Of a stretch of DNA of 64,000 bases, positions 30,471-42,394 are shown piece by piece. Numbering within the stretch: the first letter of the stretch is position 1; each line of letters begins with the position of its first letter. The stretch spans positions 248,001 to 312,000 of the forward strand of contig CAJQUW010013662.1 of assembly GCA_907163375.1 (NCBI GenBank), read 5' to 3'. The notes below the pieces were generated by a model. The model searched no databases. It was not told the origin of the DNA and saw only the letters and a list, made by a program, of their open reading frames with translations. Source of the stretch: Prostheceraeus crozeri. Taxonomy: Eukaryota > Platyhelminthes > Polycladida > Euryleptidae. The translations under genes were made by a program, and so were the position numbers.

Positions 30471-31190
30471 CTTCATTGACTTCAGCAGGGTCGAAAACCC
30501 CAGAAAACCTCCAAAACTAGTGAATTTAAATTTTTCAACTTTTTAGCACTACTTATGAAATTTTATAAGTAGTTTGTCACTATAGGTCTGATCAATAGCG
30601 ATCGAACCTTTTTTGAATCAAGTCAAACGGACTTGTAGAAGCAAAGTTACAAGCCTTTAAAGTTTTGGAGTCTTTTATGGCCAGGAGACGAAGGCCATCT
30701 CCTGGCGAACCTTTAAGTCTGACGCCTTAGCTGATATCAGCCATCAAATTTTCCAAGTCGGTTTCTTACAGAAACCCGAAATTTGGAATGTCCGATGCTA
30801 TCATCAGAGCTCCGGAGTTCACCTACCACAACCCAGTCGGGAGAAGAACTGATTTCCACAAGTAGAGTTTCCACTTATATAGTTTGTGACGATCAGCTGA
30901 TGACGTAATATCCATCATCCAAATCTTTAAACACGTCTATCTCCGGTTCTAGTGCTCCGATTGACTCCAAATTTTGACAGTCACGTTTTCTCGCTCTCAC
31001 CTTTCATTTAAGCCATCCCTCGACTCTCTATGATGACCAGAAGCTGACATGAAAAAACTCGATTTTTAACATGCTCTCATTTAGAAACGAAGCCTTCCAC
31101 AGATATGAAAAGATAGGATCCTAGAGAACAAAGTGCGGTCTTGTCCCTAAAAGAAACTCGAGCTCTTCACTTCCAATCCCTCGCTATTCA
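29433..31190. other. intergenic, no gene seen
   Basis: Apart from the decayed repeat copies there is nothing I can assign. 29,480-29,680 has three near-repeats of CATGATCAAACTTTC. 30,540-31,090 is unique-looking with short frames only. Confidence 0.4.
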
Positions 31191-32110
31191 TCGCCAAAGG
31201 TGGCTACAATTAAACATTTTCACGAAAAAATCCCGTGTGGAGACCCAGTGTGAAGAAAATTTTCAACTTTATCTCTCTGATTCACTTGAAACTCTCCCTC
31301 TAGATGCAGAATGGCACGCTGATTCCAAATCTGGTCTCTGTTTTCCCCTCCGAGGCTTCGCTCACCCGCTAGAGCCATTTTCATAAAAATTCTAACTCTG
31401 TCGTTTTTTCGGTGATGGACAAAAATCTTAAAGTCACTGTCACATCTAAACGAAGGCAGATATGAACAAGCCGTTTCTTCCACTGAATTTGTCTCACTCT
31501 AAGCTTTCAAACGAGCTATTGTACGACTTTCTACGATCTCTAGAACCAAAGTTGGAAGTCTCGTTCCAAAGGGGGGGTCAGTACTTTTTCTCTCCGATTG
31601 AGTTGGAAACAAGTCCCTAGACCCAAAATTGACCAAAACGTCTAAACTTGCCCTCCATTTTCCCATCCGAGGCCTCCTTCATGTCGAAAAATGGACTTTC
31701 TCATCCCAAAACATCCAAAGCCTGCCTTTTCTCACTCTGATGTTTTGCTGGCATTTTCCTCTCTAAACCCAGGAAAATAGGACCAAACTGAGCTTTCCAC
31801 TGCATTTTTCTCACCCTTAGATTTCAAACGAGCTATTGCACGACTTTCTACGATCTCTAGAACCAAAGTTGGAAGTCTCGTTCCAGAGGGGGGGACGTCC
31901 TCAAAATTTTTTCTCTCCGATGACGCTGGAAACAACCTTCCTTACCCAAAATTGGCCAAAAATTCCGAATTTGCCCTCCGTTTTCACATCCGAGACCTCC
32001 TTCATGCCGAATTTTGACCTTTCTCATCCCAAAACCACCAAAACCCACCTTTTCTAACTCTGCCGTTTTCAGAGATTCCACCCCTTGCCTCACAATTCCT
32101 CCTTCCTTCC
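31190..32110. repeat. about 317-bp tandem repeat, three diverged copies
   Basis: The phrase TTTCAAACGAGCTATTG recurs at 31,505 and 31,822, followed both times by ACTTTCTACGATCTCTAGAA and CCAAAGTTGGAAGTCTCGTT. A more diverged earlier unit spans about 31,190-31,500, sharing TTTTCCCCTCCGAGGC and TCTAACTCTG. 32,090-32,200 holds two extra CCTTCCTTCCAGAGGGGG blocks. Confidence 0.75.
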
Positions 32111-32573
32111 AGAGGGGGGTAGGGAACAGTTTCCTCCTCTCGGACCCATTCCTCCCAGAACATCCTTGGCGAACTCCTTCCTTCCTTCCAGAGAGGGGGG
32201 GCTGAGTCAGCATGATGAGTCATCGTTGCACATTTTGTCCTTGAATTTGGGACGGGCTTACTACTTCTGCATACAACGCATACATTGCATACAATAACAG
32301 TGCAATAAGAAATTTTAACAGATATATAGCGATAAAGGGCTTGTCCTACAGCGCGTCATTAATGAAATGGAACCTCAATGACGCCTCATTTATTTGCAAT
32401 TGCATTCTTTCAAGAAGATGGCAACAGCATAAAAGCCAATAATAGTCATCATTACATAAATGATTAAAATCACATACGATAAAATACAGTAAAATATAAG
32501 AAAAGTACATCACTATAAGCAGTCATGTAAAAGACGCTTTTAAGAATTTTTTTAAGAAAGAAGTCAATGTTAC

Positions 32574-34052
32574 TCAACTCATTAGCATATTGGGTGACTC
32601 TTGGAATGAAATCTTGTTTTCGAACAAGCGAGCGGCTTTTCCTTTTAGTGTTATCAAGTTCGGTGTGCCTGTGGTTCGCCGCTGCGGTACATTGTAATAG
32701 ATCGAGGAAGTAAAATCACTACATTGTATCTTACTCTTCACAATTTTATCGAATAGTAAAACATCGGTGATATCAAGTCTCTTCTGCAAAGTCGTGAGAC
32801 AAAAATATTTACAAATATCTGCATGAGATTAATGTGATATATCATACCGGTCTGAGAACACAGATACTTTACAAAGAGTATTTGTACACGCTCATTTTCT
32901 TTATTATACAATTTGTGCTGGGAAACCAAACTGGTGAACAATAATCCAAACAGGAGCGTATGTAAGAATTATACAATACTTTCAAAACAGTGATGTCATT
33001 GAAATTCTTTGTTACTCTTTCAACAAAGCCAAGCATGCGAAAGGCGTTGTTTGACAACGAAGGCAATGTGATGATTAAAAGACAAATTATGCGAAAGATA
33101 GACACCAAATTTTTAACACATTTTCAAGAACATGACCTACTAGTGAATACGGAAACAAAATATTAGATTTCCGCTCTAAGGGAGAATTCATGGAGAAACA
33201 TTTGTTCAGATTGAGTGACAGTTTCCACCTCCTACACCAATTCAGCAAATTTTCTAAATCATCTTGTAGATGAGTGCAGTCACTTAAGGATAAAAGCCTG
33301 CTGAAAAATTTCAGATCATCCGCAAACACTAAACATTGACTGTTCTTGATACATGATGGCATATCATTTACATACATAATGAATAGTGAGGGTCCCAATA
33401 TACACCCCTGAGGAACGCCAGAGATTGCAGAAATCCAATGCGACTCAGCACCACTCAGAGCAACCCTTTGGTATCTTCCGCACAGGTAACTTCGAAACCA
33501 TTGCAGGTTTACACCATCGACCCCAAATTGATTTTTCAATTTCAGAAGCAAATAACCATGGGAAATAGAATCGAACGCCTTGTTAAAGTCGGTATAGACA
33601 GTATGGACTTGCGAGCTCTCATCAAGGGTGTTTGAATTGAAGTCTTTATAGAGTAGTAGGTTGTATGTTGTTGATCTCGTAGGAGTAAACACATGCTGCT
33701 GATCACAAATTATGTTACGTATATGATTTCTCAATGAATCATTTACAATTATCTCAAAACTCTTGTTAACAACTGGCTAGATACAAATTGGGCGGTATGA
33801 TTCGATGCAAGATTTTTCCCCTGTACGCTTACGCACCGGTACAACATTATTCATTTTCAAAAGAGATGGATAAATTCCCGATGAGATAGACAAATTAAAT
33901 ATGCAACTCAAAGGAGGACACAACTGATCAGCATATTCAACCAGAAAAACCACTGGAACGTTACCAAATCCACTAGAACAATTTTCATCTACGTTAGAAA
34001 TTTCTTTCTTTATTTGATCAGGAGTTATTTTCGGTAGCTTAAAAAGCGGCAC
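32574..34052 (-). pseudogene. LINE reverse transcriptase
   Basis: RT motifs in order: fingers block ITPDQIKKEISN with SSGFGNVP, then VVPVRKRTGEKSCIESYRPI; palm motif VYTDFNKAFDSI; GVPQGCILGPSLF; catalytic FADDLKFF; thumb WKLSLNLNKC; and the C-terminal SCLDYCSPVWFP typical of non-LTR elements. Divided by a stop between 33,734 and 33,777, and frameshifted near 33,090-33,110 and 32,740-32,790. Confidence 0.85.
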
Positions 34053-34233
34053 TTCACGCAGTTTACAATCTGGAGGTACAACAGGTGCGTCAATAAAGAC
34101 GGATTCGAAATAATTACAAAGTGCTTAAGCAATGTCTTTCAGAGATGAATAGCGAGAATTACTATAAGTCATTACATTCGGTGTGCGCCTATCAGACTTC
34201 AAAGACTTTACATAAGACAAGAATCGCTTTGGG

Positions 34234-34476
34234 TTAGATTTTATCTCTTACGCCAATGCGTTGAACATAGTCTGAGTGGCATTTCTTCTGAAGTAATTTG
34301 ACTTGCTTGCGAAGTCTGCAAAATTCGGCGAATTTATAGGAAACCCTATCACAGCCAGTAACTTTATAAAGTTTCTGCACTCGCTCTTTTTCTTTAATCA
34401 GAGCGATAATTTCCGATGTGTAGCAATAGGGATATTTGAGACAATTGAACTTGACAATCGGGACACATTCATTCAT
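34234..34476 (-). pseudogene. LINE linker between endonuclease and RT
   Basis: MNECVPIVKFNCLKYPYCYTSEI followed by a Lys-rich helix (LIKEKERVQKLYKVTG, RLRKQVKLL). This is the typical spacer of Jockey/CR1 ORF2 proteins that precedes the RT. Confidence 0.65.
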
Positions 34477-34494
34477 AACAGCGAAAATTATTTG

Positions 34495-35382
34495 CTAAAA
34501 TGATTTCATAGCATTATTGACATTGGTAAGATCAAGTAAACTACCCCAGCAAAGAAGAGATATCACTAGACGAATCATCTCGAAGTCTGCTATCTTAAAA
34601 TTGTACGTTGTTCGAGAAACTTCAGGAGTAAGCTTATGTGTTATACGAGGCACTGTAATGTTAATCTCCAATGCTCTGTGAGCTGATGATGTAAGATTAT
34701 CAGCATAATCTATTATTGTTTGCAGGTCGTTGGTTAGAACCAAGTCCAATGGTTTGCCATTGCAGGTAGGCAGAACATTGTGCTGCCTCAAGTCACTGCA
34801 ATTAAAAATCTCAAGAAGATGTGATGTTTTACTGCAGACTTCCTGCATGCTTGAGCATTCAGCATACGCATTCTGCTTTATCCACTTCGCATCCGACATA
34901 TTAAAATCCCCAAAAAGGAGCATTGAATCATTGCAGTCAGACACTGCACAGACTTTCTCAAGGGATTCTTCAAGAGAGTTAATGATAGATGCATCCGAGT
35001 GCGATGGTAAGTAAACTGTGCCAACAAAGGATTTATGAGAATTGCTGATGATCATTTCAATCCAGATAATATCGCAATTTTCCTCAAGATCTCTTCAACA
35101 AACATGGTGATATTGCGAGTTTATATAGTTTCATCACTCCTCCACCATCTTTTTTGCTTGACAATGATAAGTCTCTGTCTCGACGATGAATGACATAAAA
35201 TAGAATAAAATTAAAATTAAATTAAATAGAATTTCACCATCTAAGACGCTGTCATTCAACCAAGTTTCTGTGATAGATATGATATCATATCCTGAGTTAT
35301 GGACATCAAAGTGACTGTTCAGTTCAAGTAGTTTACCTCGTATACTAGTTGCATTGTAACTTATAATTTTTAGACTGTTCAT
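34495..35382 (-). pseudogene. LINE APE endonuclease
   Basis: Starts MNSLKIISYNATSIRGKL (35,382). Motifs: ISYNATS, SITETWL, KKDGGGVM-like region near 35,140, LLFGDFN (34,920 region) and LDLVLTN. The final catalytic block reads SSAHRAL where the family has S-D-H, so a key Asp is replaced. The gene is in at least three pieces (35,134-35,382; a short middle part; 34,495-35,055). Confidence 0.8.
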
Positions 35383-35399
35383 TCTTTATTCTTCTTATC

Positions 35400-36900
35400 G
35401 TTTACAGTTACAAAACTTGACTGCCGGATTCATCCCTATCAGTCAAAAAACCCCGCACAGAAATTCCCGAAGTGACAAGTCGCTGAATGGATAAAATAGA
35501 ATTTGAACTCTTGGAGTTTGGGTTGTGGGCGCGAACTACATGAAGTGAGCCATGGGTGCTTTCCATTATTTGTTTTCGTACGCTGCACCTGCTTTTGTTG
35601 AAAAGTAATACACATGGGCGAGGGGATGTGGTTGACAGCGTGCGACAGCTAATCGACACACGCCGCACACACCCCTGCGCGCGCGACCAACCACGGGAGT
35701 CAGTGTCGGACTACACAGCGAGCGCCAATACTTGGGATTGAGAATGACAGCGAAGTCAGTACGGTGACGAGGGCGAGCGGGATGGCTAGAGTGATAGCGA
35801 GACGCAGTTGAGACGTTGCCACGCGACCGACCGTAGGAAGTTGAAGACTGGGAGGGAAACTAGCCGAGTTGAGGGACCGGGAAGGACTCCGTGCACTATT
35901 GTCAGATAAGCCAATCAGAGCTCGAACATGACCGGAGATTGAATGTGATGATGATCGGAATGGGATCGTCTGATCCGGGTGACCAACTTCGAAAATCGCT
36001 ACACAGTAAGAGAGATCGTCACGTCAGCACCAAGGCGAAAAAAATTTACCATTTAACTGTCATTAAACGGATACCGTTCTTAGACGCGTCATCTATTTTG
36101 TTTCATTTAACCATTGTAATCTTTTAATGGAAGGATGTTCACGAACGGGTCATAACAAATGTCATTCATTTATGGAACCTAAATGTACAGTAAGCAGAAT
36201 ATTTGAAGGAGGGTAAAACCTTCATTAACGTGTAGCGTGTAAATGACAGGCATATCGAGCAAGAGATATCAATGTAAGACAACAACCCTTATTGAATAAT
36301 CGCTTTCAAACGCATGACAGAGTCCATGAGATGATTTACTTTCAGAATCAACAAACGCAAGATCGAATCTTGGTTTTGGACTATTGGTTATACCCACGCG
36401 TACATGTACATGCACGTCCATGCATGTTATGCATGCTATCGACCCATAGGAATCCCACGGGCTCACGCACCTAAAACAATCATTTTCAAAAGAACAGCTT
36501 GGTATGTCAATCTGCATATAATTTCTAAGTCAAAGCTGTGAAAGTGTCAATTCATCATACAAACAATTCGAAGGCTTTATTGTTATTAAACTGAAAAACG
36601 TTGCTTTACTCTGCTGAAATATGTCAAACAATTTAGGGCCCATAGGGAGCCCAACCGTCCATGGGCCTACGTAATCACTCCGGGCTCATCCGAGGCCCAC
36701 AGGACATGGGGCTGTGGGGCTCCATCCCATTGGACATTCCTGTAAATTCGTCCTTTGTCCGATGTGTTTGGAATAACCTTGCAATTAATGGAAGAATTAG
36801 AGGAGCATATTATTAAGCAATTAGAAGAGTTTATTCTGTCACGATCACATAATTGGTCAAGATCAATTCCGATTTGAACATCCCTGCCAAGTCAGTGGGA
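35400..36900. other. GC-richer intergenic, possibly LINE 5' region
   Basis: 35,400-35,900 is clearly GC-rich and could be the 5' untranslated region or first ORF of the LINE, but no ORF1 motif is visible. 36,640-36,730 has clustered GGGCCCA/GGCCCA and GGGGCT words. Nothing else is recognised. Confidence 0.3.
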
Positions 36901-36914
36901 GACTTTCTCGATCC

Positions 36915-37060
36915 CTGGGGTCTATTGCACCAGACGTGAAGAGTGAAGAGTGAGTATGAAGAGTAAAGGTTGATATTGTTGCACCAGGTGTTGGAAAGTG
37001 ATGGGTGAAGGGTGAAAAGTAAGAGTGGAATTTTATGTTAATCTTCAATATAGTGTTGTA
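36915..37060. repeat. possible transposon terminus
   Basis: GGGGTCTATTGCACCAGACG begins a stretch of AGTGAAGAG-type short repeats, and TTGCACCAG recurs at 36,980. It resembles a Harbinger-type end and lies 350 bp from a Myb-like frame, but no matching inverted end was found. Confidence 0.3.
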
Positions 37061-37402
37061 CCAAATAGATTGAAGATTAGGAATTCCCTCATTTGAAGAG
37101 TATCTCCGTGATAGTGCTGAACAGCGGTTATGTCTCTATTCACACAGTGGTAATGTATTCGACGAATATCTCCGAAGGTGTTTGTGCGATCTTAGTCTTT
37201 GATTTGACACTGATATTGATTTATTGACGATGCATAGTATGCAACCTTATAGTTTTAATGCTACTGTGCGCACAAGTAGTTCATTTACAATTTGACTACA
37301 ATAGAACGATGAATTTTGACGACAGTGATGATGATAATTTGGACCCTATTACTACAAGAAGAAAAGTCTACAAAGAAAGAATAAATTTTCAACCCCATAA
37401 TT

Positions 37403-37654
37403 TTACAGTGTTTTCAATTGACAACATCCCAAGCAGTTGGTGAACCAAATTGTGTCTCGGAGATGCTTCCACCTTGAAAGTTGTCTAGTCGGCGAGACAA
37501 AATCGTATCCCATCGCTATCATTTTACTATCAATCTCTTTCCATAAATCTTCTTTGTCAGCTGCTGTTAATTCAGCAGAAAGCTGCCCAAATAATTTTTC
37601 TGATCTTTCTTCAATCGCTTTAAGCAGCTCGATATATCTTTTTTCTTCCGACAT
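37403..37654 (-). pseudogene. Myb/SANT-like DNA-binding domain, Harbinger type
   Basis: The start is taken at 37,654 (MSEEKRYIELLKAIEERSEKL). The pattern of a helix with LLKAIEER, then LFGQLSAELTAADKEDLWKEI, then SRWKHLRDTIW matches the trihelix Myb_DNA-bind_5-like domain seen in Harbinger accessory proteins and zeste/NAIF1-like host proteins. The open frame ends 17 codons after the domain. A GT at the end of the domain could be a splice donor. Host gene exon or transposon remnant cannot be separated. Confidence 0.5.
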
Positions 37655-38447
37655 TATCGGCTTTCTGATTTCAATGCAGATGACAGTCAAAGATAGGAAT
37701 ATTTCATTGGTTGCTGACATAGAAGTTGACAACAATAAAACCTCTAGAATGGAAATTAAGCTTCATGCAATGCACAATAACGGCACATAAGTCGCACGCA
37801 TTTTCACTTAGATGCACCTGCCAACGTCTGTATCATTGGGTTAGAATCAGTCACGAGTAAATCGAAGCTTTTAATTGGTTCTTCATGCCCCAACTTAGTT
37901 CCCCCGGATGTGCCGCGACCTTGAGTCAATTTCCATTCTAGCGAACTTCAGATAAACAGTATATTTCTATGGTTACTGACCACTATTTCATTGGTTTATT
38001 GCCATGGAATATAGTGATCATGTTTGTAATGCAGAAGGAATGATGGCTTTTGTTTTTGTCAATGAGATTATCAAAACTACTGCTGGAATTTTCGCATCTT
38101 TCATTGTGGCCAGTAAATCCCAAAGTCCATTCGGTTTGGCTTTTGTCTTTTTGGCCCGGATTTGTTTGCACTTTTGGATTTCAAGCTTAACTTTTTCTTT
38201 TAAATAGCTGTATTTGCTCCAATCCCTCAAACGGTAGGCTTTCCATCTCTCGTTAATCAAATGCTTAGTTATGGGTGTGATCCATTCTTTGTCCGTTGAT
38301 TTCATTGCGGTGTATTGTTAAGGTATATTCCAGTCTATATGCTCAATAATAGTTTGTAGAAAAAGAGACCAATTCTGATTGATATCAGCAGCCGAATACA
38401 AATCAGACCAATCTTGATCAGCTGCAGCACTGGTTAAAGATTGTGAC

Positions 38448-39154
38448 TCATGTGACTCTCTCGCAGATCATAAATTCTTTTGTTTCGCATTTTTCATGTT
38501 CAGATTCTTTCTTTGTCATAGATACGGATGGATAAGCAGTGAGAAACTTGTGGTCAGCATTACCAACAGGAGCATCATAATCAACACGATCAGGGGAATA
38601 ATACAAAGACAGGTCTCTTGTGATGATAATAAGGTCTAAGATGTTTTCAAAGCGTGTACCATATTTTACAATGTCAGCAGCATCAATATCAGTACAAAGT
38701 TTTTCACAATTAAAATGATTGAAGTCTCCCATGATCATAAAACTATGATTAGGTTTCTCACAGATGCAAAAATCAAACATGGTACAAATGAATTGATTGA
38801 TTTCGTGTAATTCAACAGCTGAACAAGAGGGTGGTATATGCAAAGCAAGTACAATGAAAAATGTGCTAACTCAATCACATTGTATGACATTTTTGAGTGA
38901 ACCGGCTTCCTGCAGGTTGCACCTATGTCAACAGATGCATGTACAAAATCATTACGAACATAAACAGCAGTTCCGCCACCTTTCTGATCATTTTGATCAT
39001 CACGGTAGACAGAAAACCCGTCAAATGAGATGAGGGCATCACAGATGTTTGAATGTAGCTTTGCTTCAGTTATACAGATAATATCTGACAGCTTAAGCTG
39101 ACTAACAATTTTTGGTTCATCTATTTTTGGCAACAAAGAACATATATTTGTCAA
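38448..39154 (-). pseudogene. LINE APE endonuclease (second LINE)
   Basis: Motifs: DIICITEAKL, KGGGTAVYVRND, MIMGDFNHFN, ILDLIIITRD and NADHKFL. All main catalytic blocks are present, but the frame changes near 38,740-38,840 and a second interruption lies near 38,890. Confidence 0.8.
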
Positions 39155-39246
39155 GGAAATATTTAGGGAAGTTTTGATTCTTCATTTTTTAATTTAATTT
39201 TCATCAATCTATCTTTTATGTTCATCTGTCCGATGCGAATAGTCTC

Positions 39247-39679
39247 TTACATTTCGATGTTGCTCATAATAATATTCTTCAATAACATTTTGACTTCGAA
39301 TTCATCATGCTGCTTTCTTTCGTTCATGTCACCCGTTTTCTTCTCTGCAATACCACGAATAACAGCATTATCATTTCGGTGAATTCTTTGTTCTACTTCT
39401 CTAGTAACCACAAAAGGGAGTTGATCCCGTATGTTTACGACTTCAACCGATAATTCGCAAAGCTCCCGTTCATGCTTTTTATTCGTAGTTTTCAAAGATT
39501 CCAACGATGAGTCAAAACTATGAAATCGTGATTCTATGAAAATTGATTTGATCCGATATACTTTTCAATTCAGTTTTCAATGTTTTCATATCATCTCTGA
39601 TTTCTAATAAAATAGTAAGGTCATTGACCTCACCTGTCACATCACTGGAGTTAGAGCGTAAATTTCTTTTGAAGCTCAT
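39247..39679 (-). pseudogene. LINE ORF1-like protein remnant
   Basis: From 39,679 (MSFKRNLRS) it reads a coiled-coil region, then RNDNAVIRGIAEK, the conserved RNA-binding entry block of CR1/L2-type ORF1 proteins. It is cut by a frameshift near 39,520. Confidence 0.6.
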
Positions 39680-41270
39680 TATCACAAACTAATTTCTTCT
39701 ATAAAAAAGGGCACAACGAGTTTTACTTCAAAAACTTGCAAATGGCAGATGCTGAAAAGAGATTGCAGATGGCAGAACAGAGATGAACGCAACCCAAAAC
39801 TGAGGCACTGGAAGGAAAGTTAAGCTTAACGCTTGACGTCTTTACCAACACACCTTATTGGGAGGGCCTTTTGCGATATGATAAAATGTGTCCATCGCCG
39901 ATCACTTGGCTATTAGTTAATGTCCTGCATTCACTTTAGATAACGGATTATAGCGATTAAGTCAAAAAGTGGAAATAATGATCTCAATTCGTCCGAGTAT
40001 TCCTATGGAAGCAGTTAACAGGAAGTCTTTGTGTGAATGACATTTATGTTCTGTGTATAAACTTAAATAACTCTGTTCATGAATATATCTAGAATTGAAT
40101 GAATTTCATGAAAGAGTTGACCTTTTGTCTCTTTATCATGCACTATTTATGCTCACAGGCTAATTCCCTAGTGATGGATATGCTTTTAAGTTGAATGGCA
40201 TTGAAGATAATTTTATTATCGTGAAGAAATTTATTTTCGGTGAGTTTCTAAAAAAAGCACACACAAGATTCTGATAATATTTCAAAAACTAAGCAGAGGC
40301 ACTTTTTCCATGAAATCCAAACACGGACTACCAGAATTTCAGCTCCACGTTTCATCGAAAAACTTCAATTATAAATCACTTTGCTCCAAATAACATATAA
40401 AGACGATTAGACACAATAATTTCTTTGGAAATGCATGTAACAGTATTCGATTTACTATTCTTTAGTATCTATCTTAGTATTCTATATATATCAAATTCGA
40501 GGCACATTATCAATGCACAAGTGTTTACAAGCTTTCAGATTATTACAATCGATTTCATCGTTTTCGTGTGTTCTTTGACTTTTCCATTTTCATCTCTTGT
40601 TAAAGTGCTCATAATTAAACTATTATTCAAGATACAGTAGGTCTTAGTTATCGAATGAACCACTTATTACTTTCAAGTCAAGTAAGACGATATTGCTCAT
40701 CATTTCTTAGTCTAACATCGGGTTGAGTTCAACTTGAAACTTTCATTTTGTCTATCTTTCTTTATCTATCTTTAAAATCAACTGCTTATCTTTCATAAAA
40801 TTGATGGATTTCATACGCTTCATGTAAGAAAAATTTTCAAGAACTCTTTTCTGAAGAAACTCAGTATCGCAAAAAAGAAGAGGCTCATTGAAAGTGTCTC
40901 TACAACAGGCAGCGACAGGCACTTGTTCCTGCTGACAGTGAACAATAACATTCAGCAATTTCACGGATTGGCTATGACAACAGGTTACATACTAGAATTG
41001 CTATTACTCAATTTTGACATGGCAATTATGAATGATTTTTGAAGCAACGAATTAGTTATTTTGGGGATACGAAATTTTCCAGAGTACGACAGTCGCGGAA
41101 GCCACGGAGAGTGAAGAGGATGCTTCGGATCTGAAAGCAGTCGTTCGAAAAGCTTCCAATTTAACATTACTGGTCGATAGTCTAATGGAACAAATAGGTG
41201 ACATTGACATTTGGCCCCACATATCACGAACGGAGGCCAATAAACAGAGGAGCACAATATTCCATGACGC
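39680..41270. other. intergenic, nothing recognised
   Basis: Only short chance frames; no motif, RNA gene or clear repeat seen. Confidence 0.4.
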
Positions 41271-41275
41271 TTCTC

Positions 41276-42024
41276 AGGGAGTCGGAGTCCTATCATTTTG
41301 AGAGGACTCCGACTCCGCGGTTGATAGGACTCCGACTCCGGATGGCCAATATATAAAGCCTAGTTTTTGAAAAATTAACTGGCAACCTACATCATAGATC
41401 ATTATAGGCTTGCCTGAACCTATCTTTAGTGATCATTGCTGTATCAATTATCAATAATTTTCGATGATTGTTTATCAAATGTCACCTTAAGTTGGATGCA
41501 TACGACTCGGCTCCTCCCATCTTCTTGATGCGTGCTTCATACCGTTTTTCTCTCAGTTAGGAAATCCCCATCCTTCTCCAAAAAATATGAGTTTACTTTC
41601 GATTTTAATATGCGCTTTGGAGGACCCATCGCACACGATTAAAACGTGAGGGTAAGATGCAATGTTCTCAAACAAACTAGTATTTCATTTTTGTTTCTGA
41701 TGTGACCTTTGGCGCAGGTGTGATCGAGGCTAGGAAGGCTTGTCTTCTCTACTAAATCACCGAGTGAAAAGACAATCCTTTTCTCACTATCACGGGTCAT
41801 TCCTTCAACTATTTCAAGCTTTGCAAGCACTGCTGTCTCTGTACTTTTGTTTGACGGAGAAAGTTGACATCAAGACACTGACAGCTATATGCACGAGAAT
41901 AAATAATTTGTTTGTATTATATTTCGGGTCTTGTTATAGACCGGATTCTGGAGTCCTATCATTTGATAGGACTCCGACTCCAGCAAAAATGACAGGACTC
42001 CGGGACTCCGACTCCACATCCCTG
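41276..42024. repeat. pair of GGACTCCGACTCC palindromic clusters
   Basis: Clusters at 41,278-41,340 and 41,946-42,022 each contain GGAGTCC/GGAGTCGGAGTCC in one direction and GGACTCCGACTCC in the other, separated by TATCATTTTGA-like loops. The roughly 600 bp between them holds no recognisable gene. They may be ends of a non-autonomous transposon or an older tandem repeat. Confidence 0.6.
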
Positions 42025-42394
42025 CTTCTAATGCAGTCGCAATATATTGTGAAGAGTTAATCTTTATCATTTTTTGCATAAAAATAGCAGATTTTTGATC
42101 GTGCAGGCAAAACGAAGATCAGACCATTTCAAATTACAAAGCAAATCTATCATTCATAAGCTATTCAACTACTACGAGTCTGAAATTTTTGTATTAGTTT
42201 GATATTCTCGACACAGCAAAAAAATTGCGGACTTCTCAAAAAGACCATTGTGGCACTTATCGCGTTTTACATATAAACTCTTCATATACCGCTAATGCAT
42301 GTATATTCTAAATGCATGAACACATTAGCGACTTACTGAACTTTTTTTATATCGATCACCATTTTGCTCTGGTCTAATTTATTCATAAGCGACG
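42025..42394. other. unique sequence before the satellite
   Basis: No gene or repeat seen. Degenerate satellite words begin near 42,395. Confidence 0.4.

Larger units (their letters stand above)
32560..35400 (-). mobile_element. Jockey/CR1-like LINE, decayed, most of ORF2
   Basis: Contains, 5' to 3' on the minus strand, an APE-type endonuclease, a linker and a reverse transcriptase with the C-terminal region. Between about 32,280 and 32,560 lies a likely 3' untranslated tail with GCATACAAY repeats near 32,265-32,295. At least six stops or frameshifts separate the open pieces, so it is inactive. A run of AAATTAAAATTAAATTAAAT at 35,190-35,235 interrupts the endonuclease. Confidence 0.8.
37985..39679 (-). 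mobile_element. second LINE, ORF1 and endonuclease only
   Basis: On the minus strand: an ORF1-like coiled-coil protein (39,679-39,247), an APE endonuclease (39,154-38,448) and the start of the linker (38,305-38,018). Homology stops near 37,985 and there is no RT. Losing the 3' part is the reverse of usual LINE 5' truncation, so a later deletion or rearrangement is likely. Different subfamily from the LINE at 32,560. Confidence 0.75.

Noticed and set aside
31732-32297. Overlapping frames of 60-118 codons on both strands
   Set aside because: They follow the 317-bp tandem repeat, and no frame is kept between repeat units.
40425-42079. Several 60-106 codon frames
   Set aside because: Chance frames: no recognisable motif, and some run through the GGACTCC palindromes.
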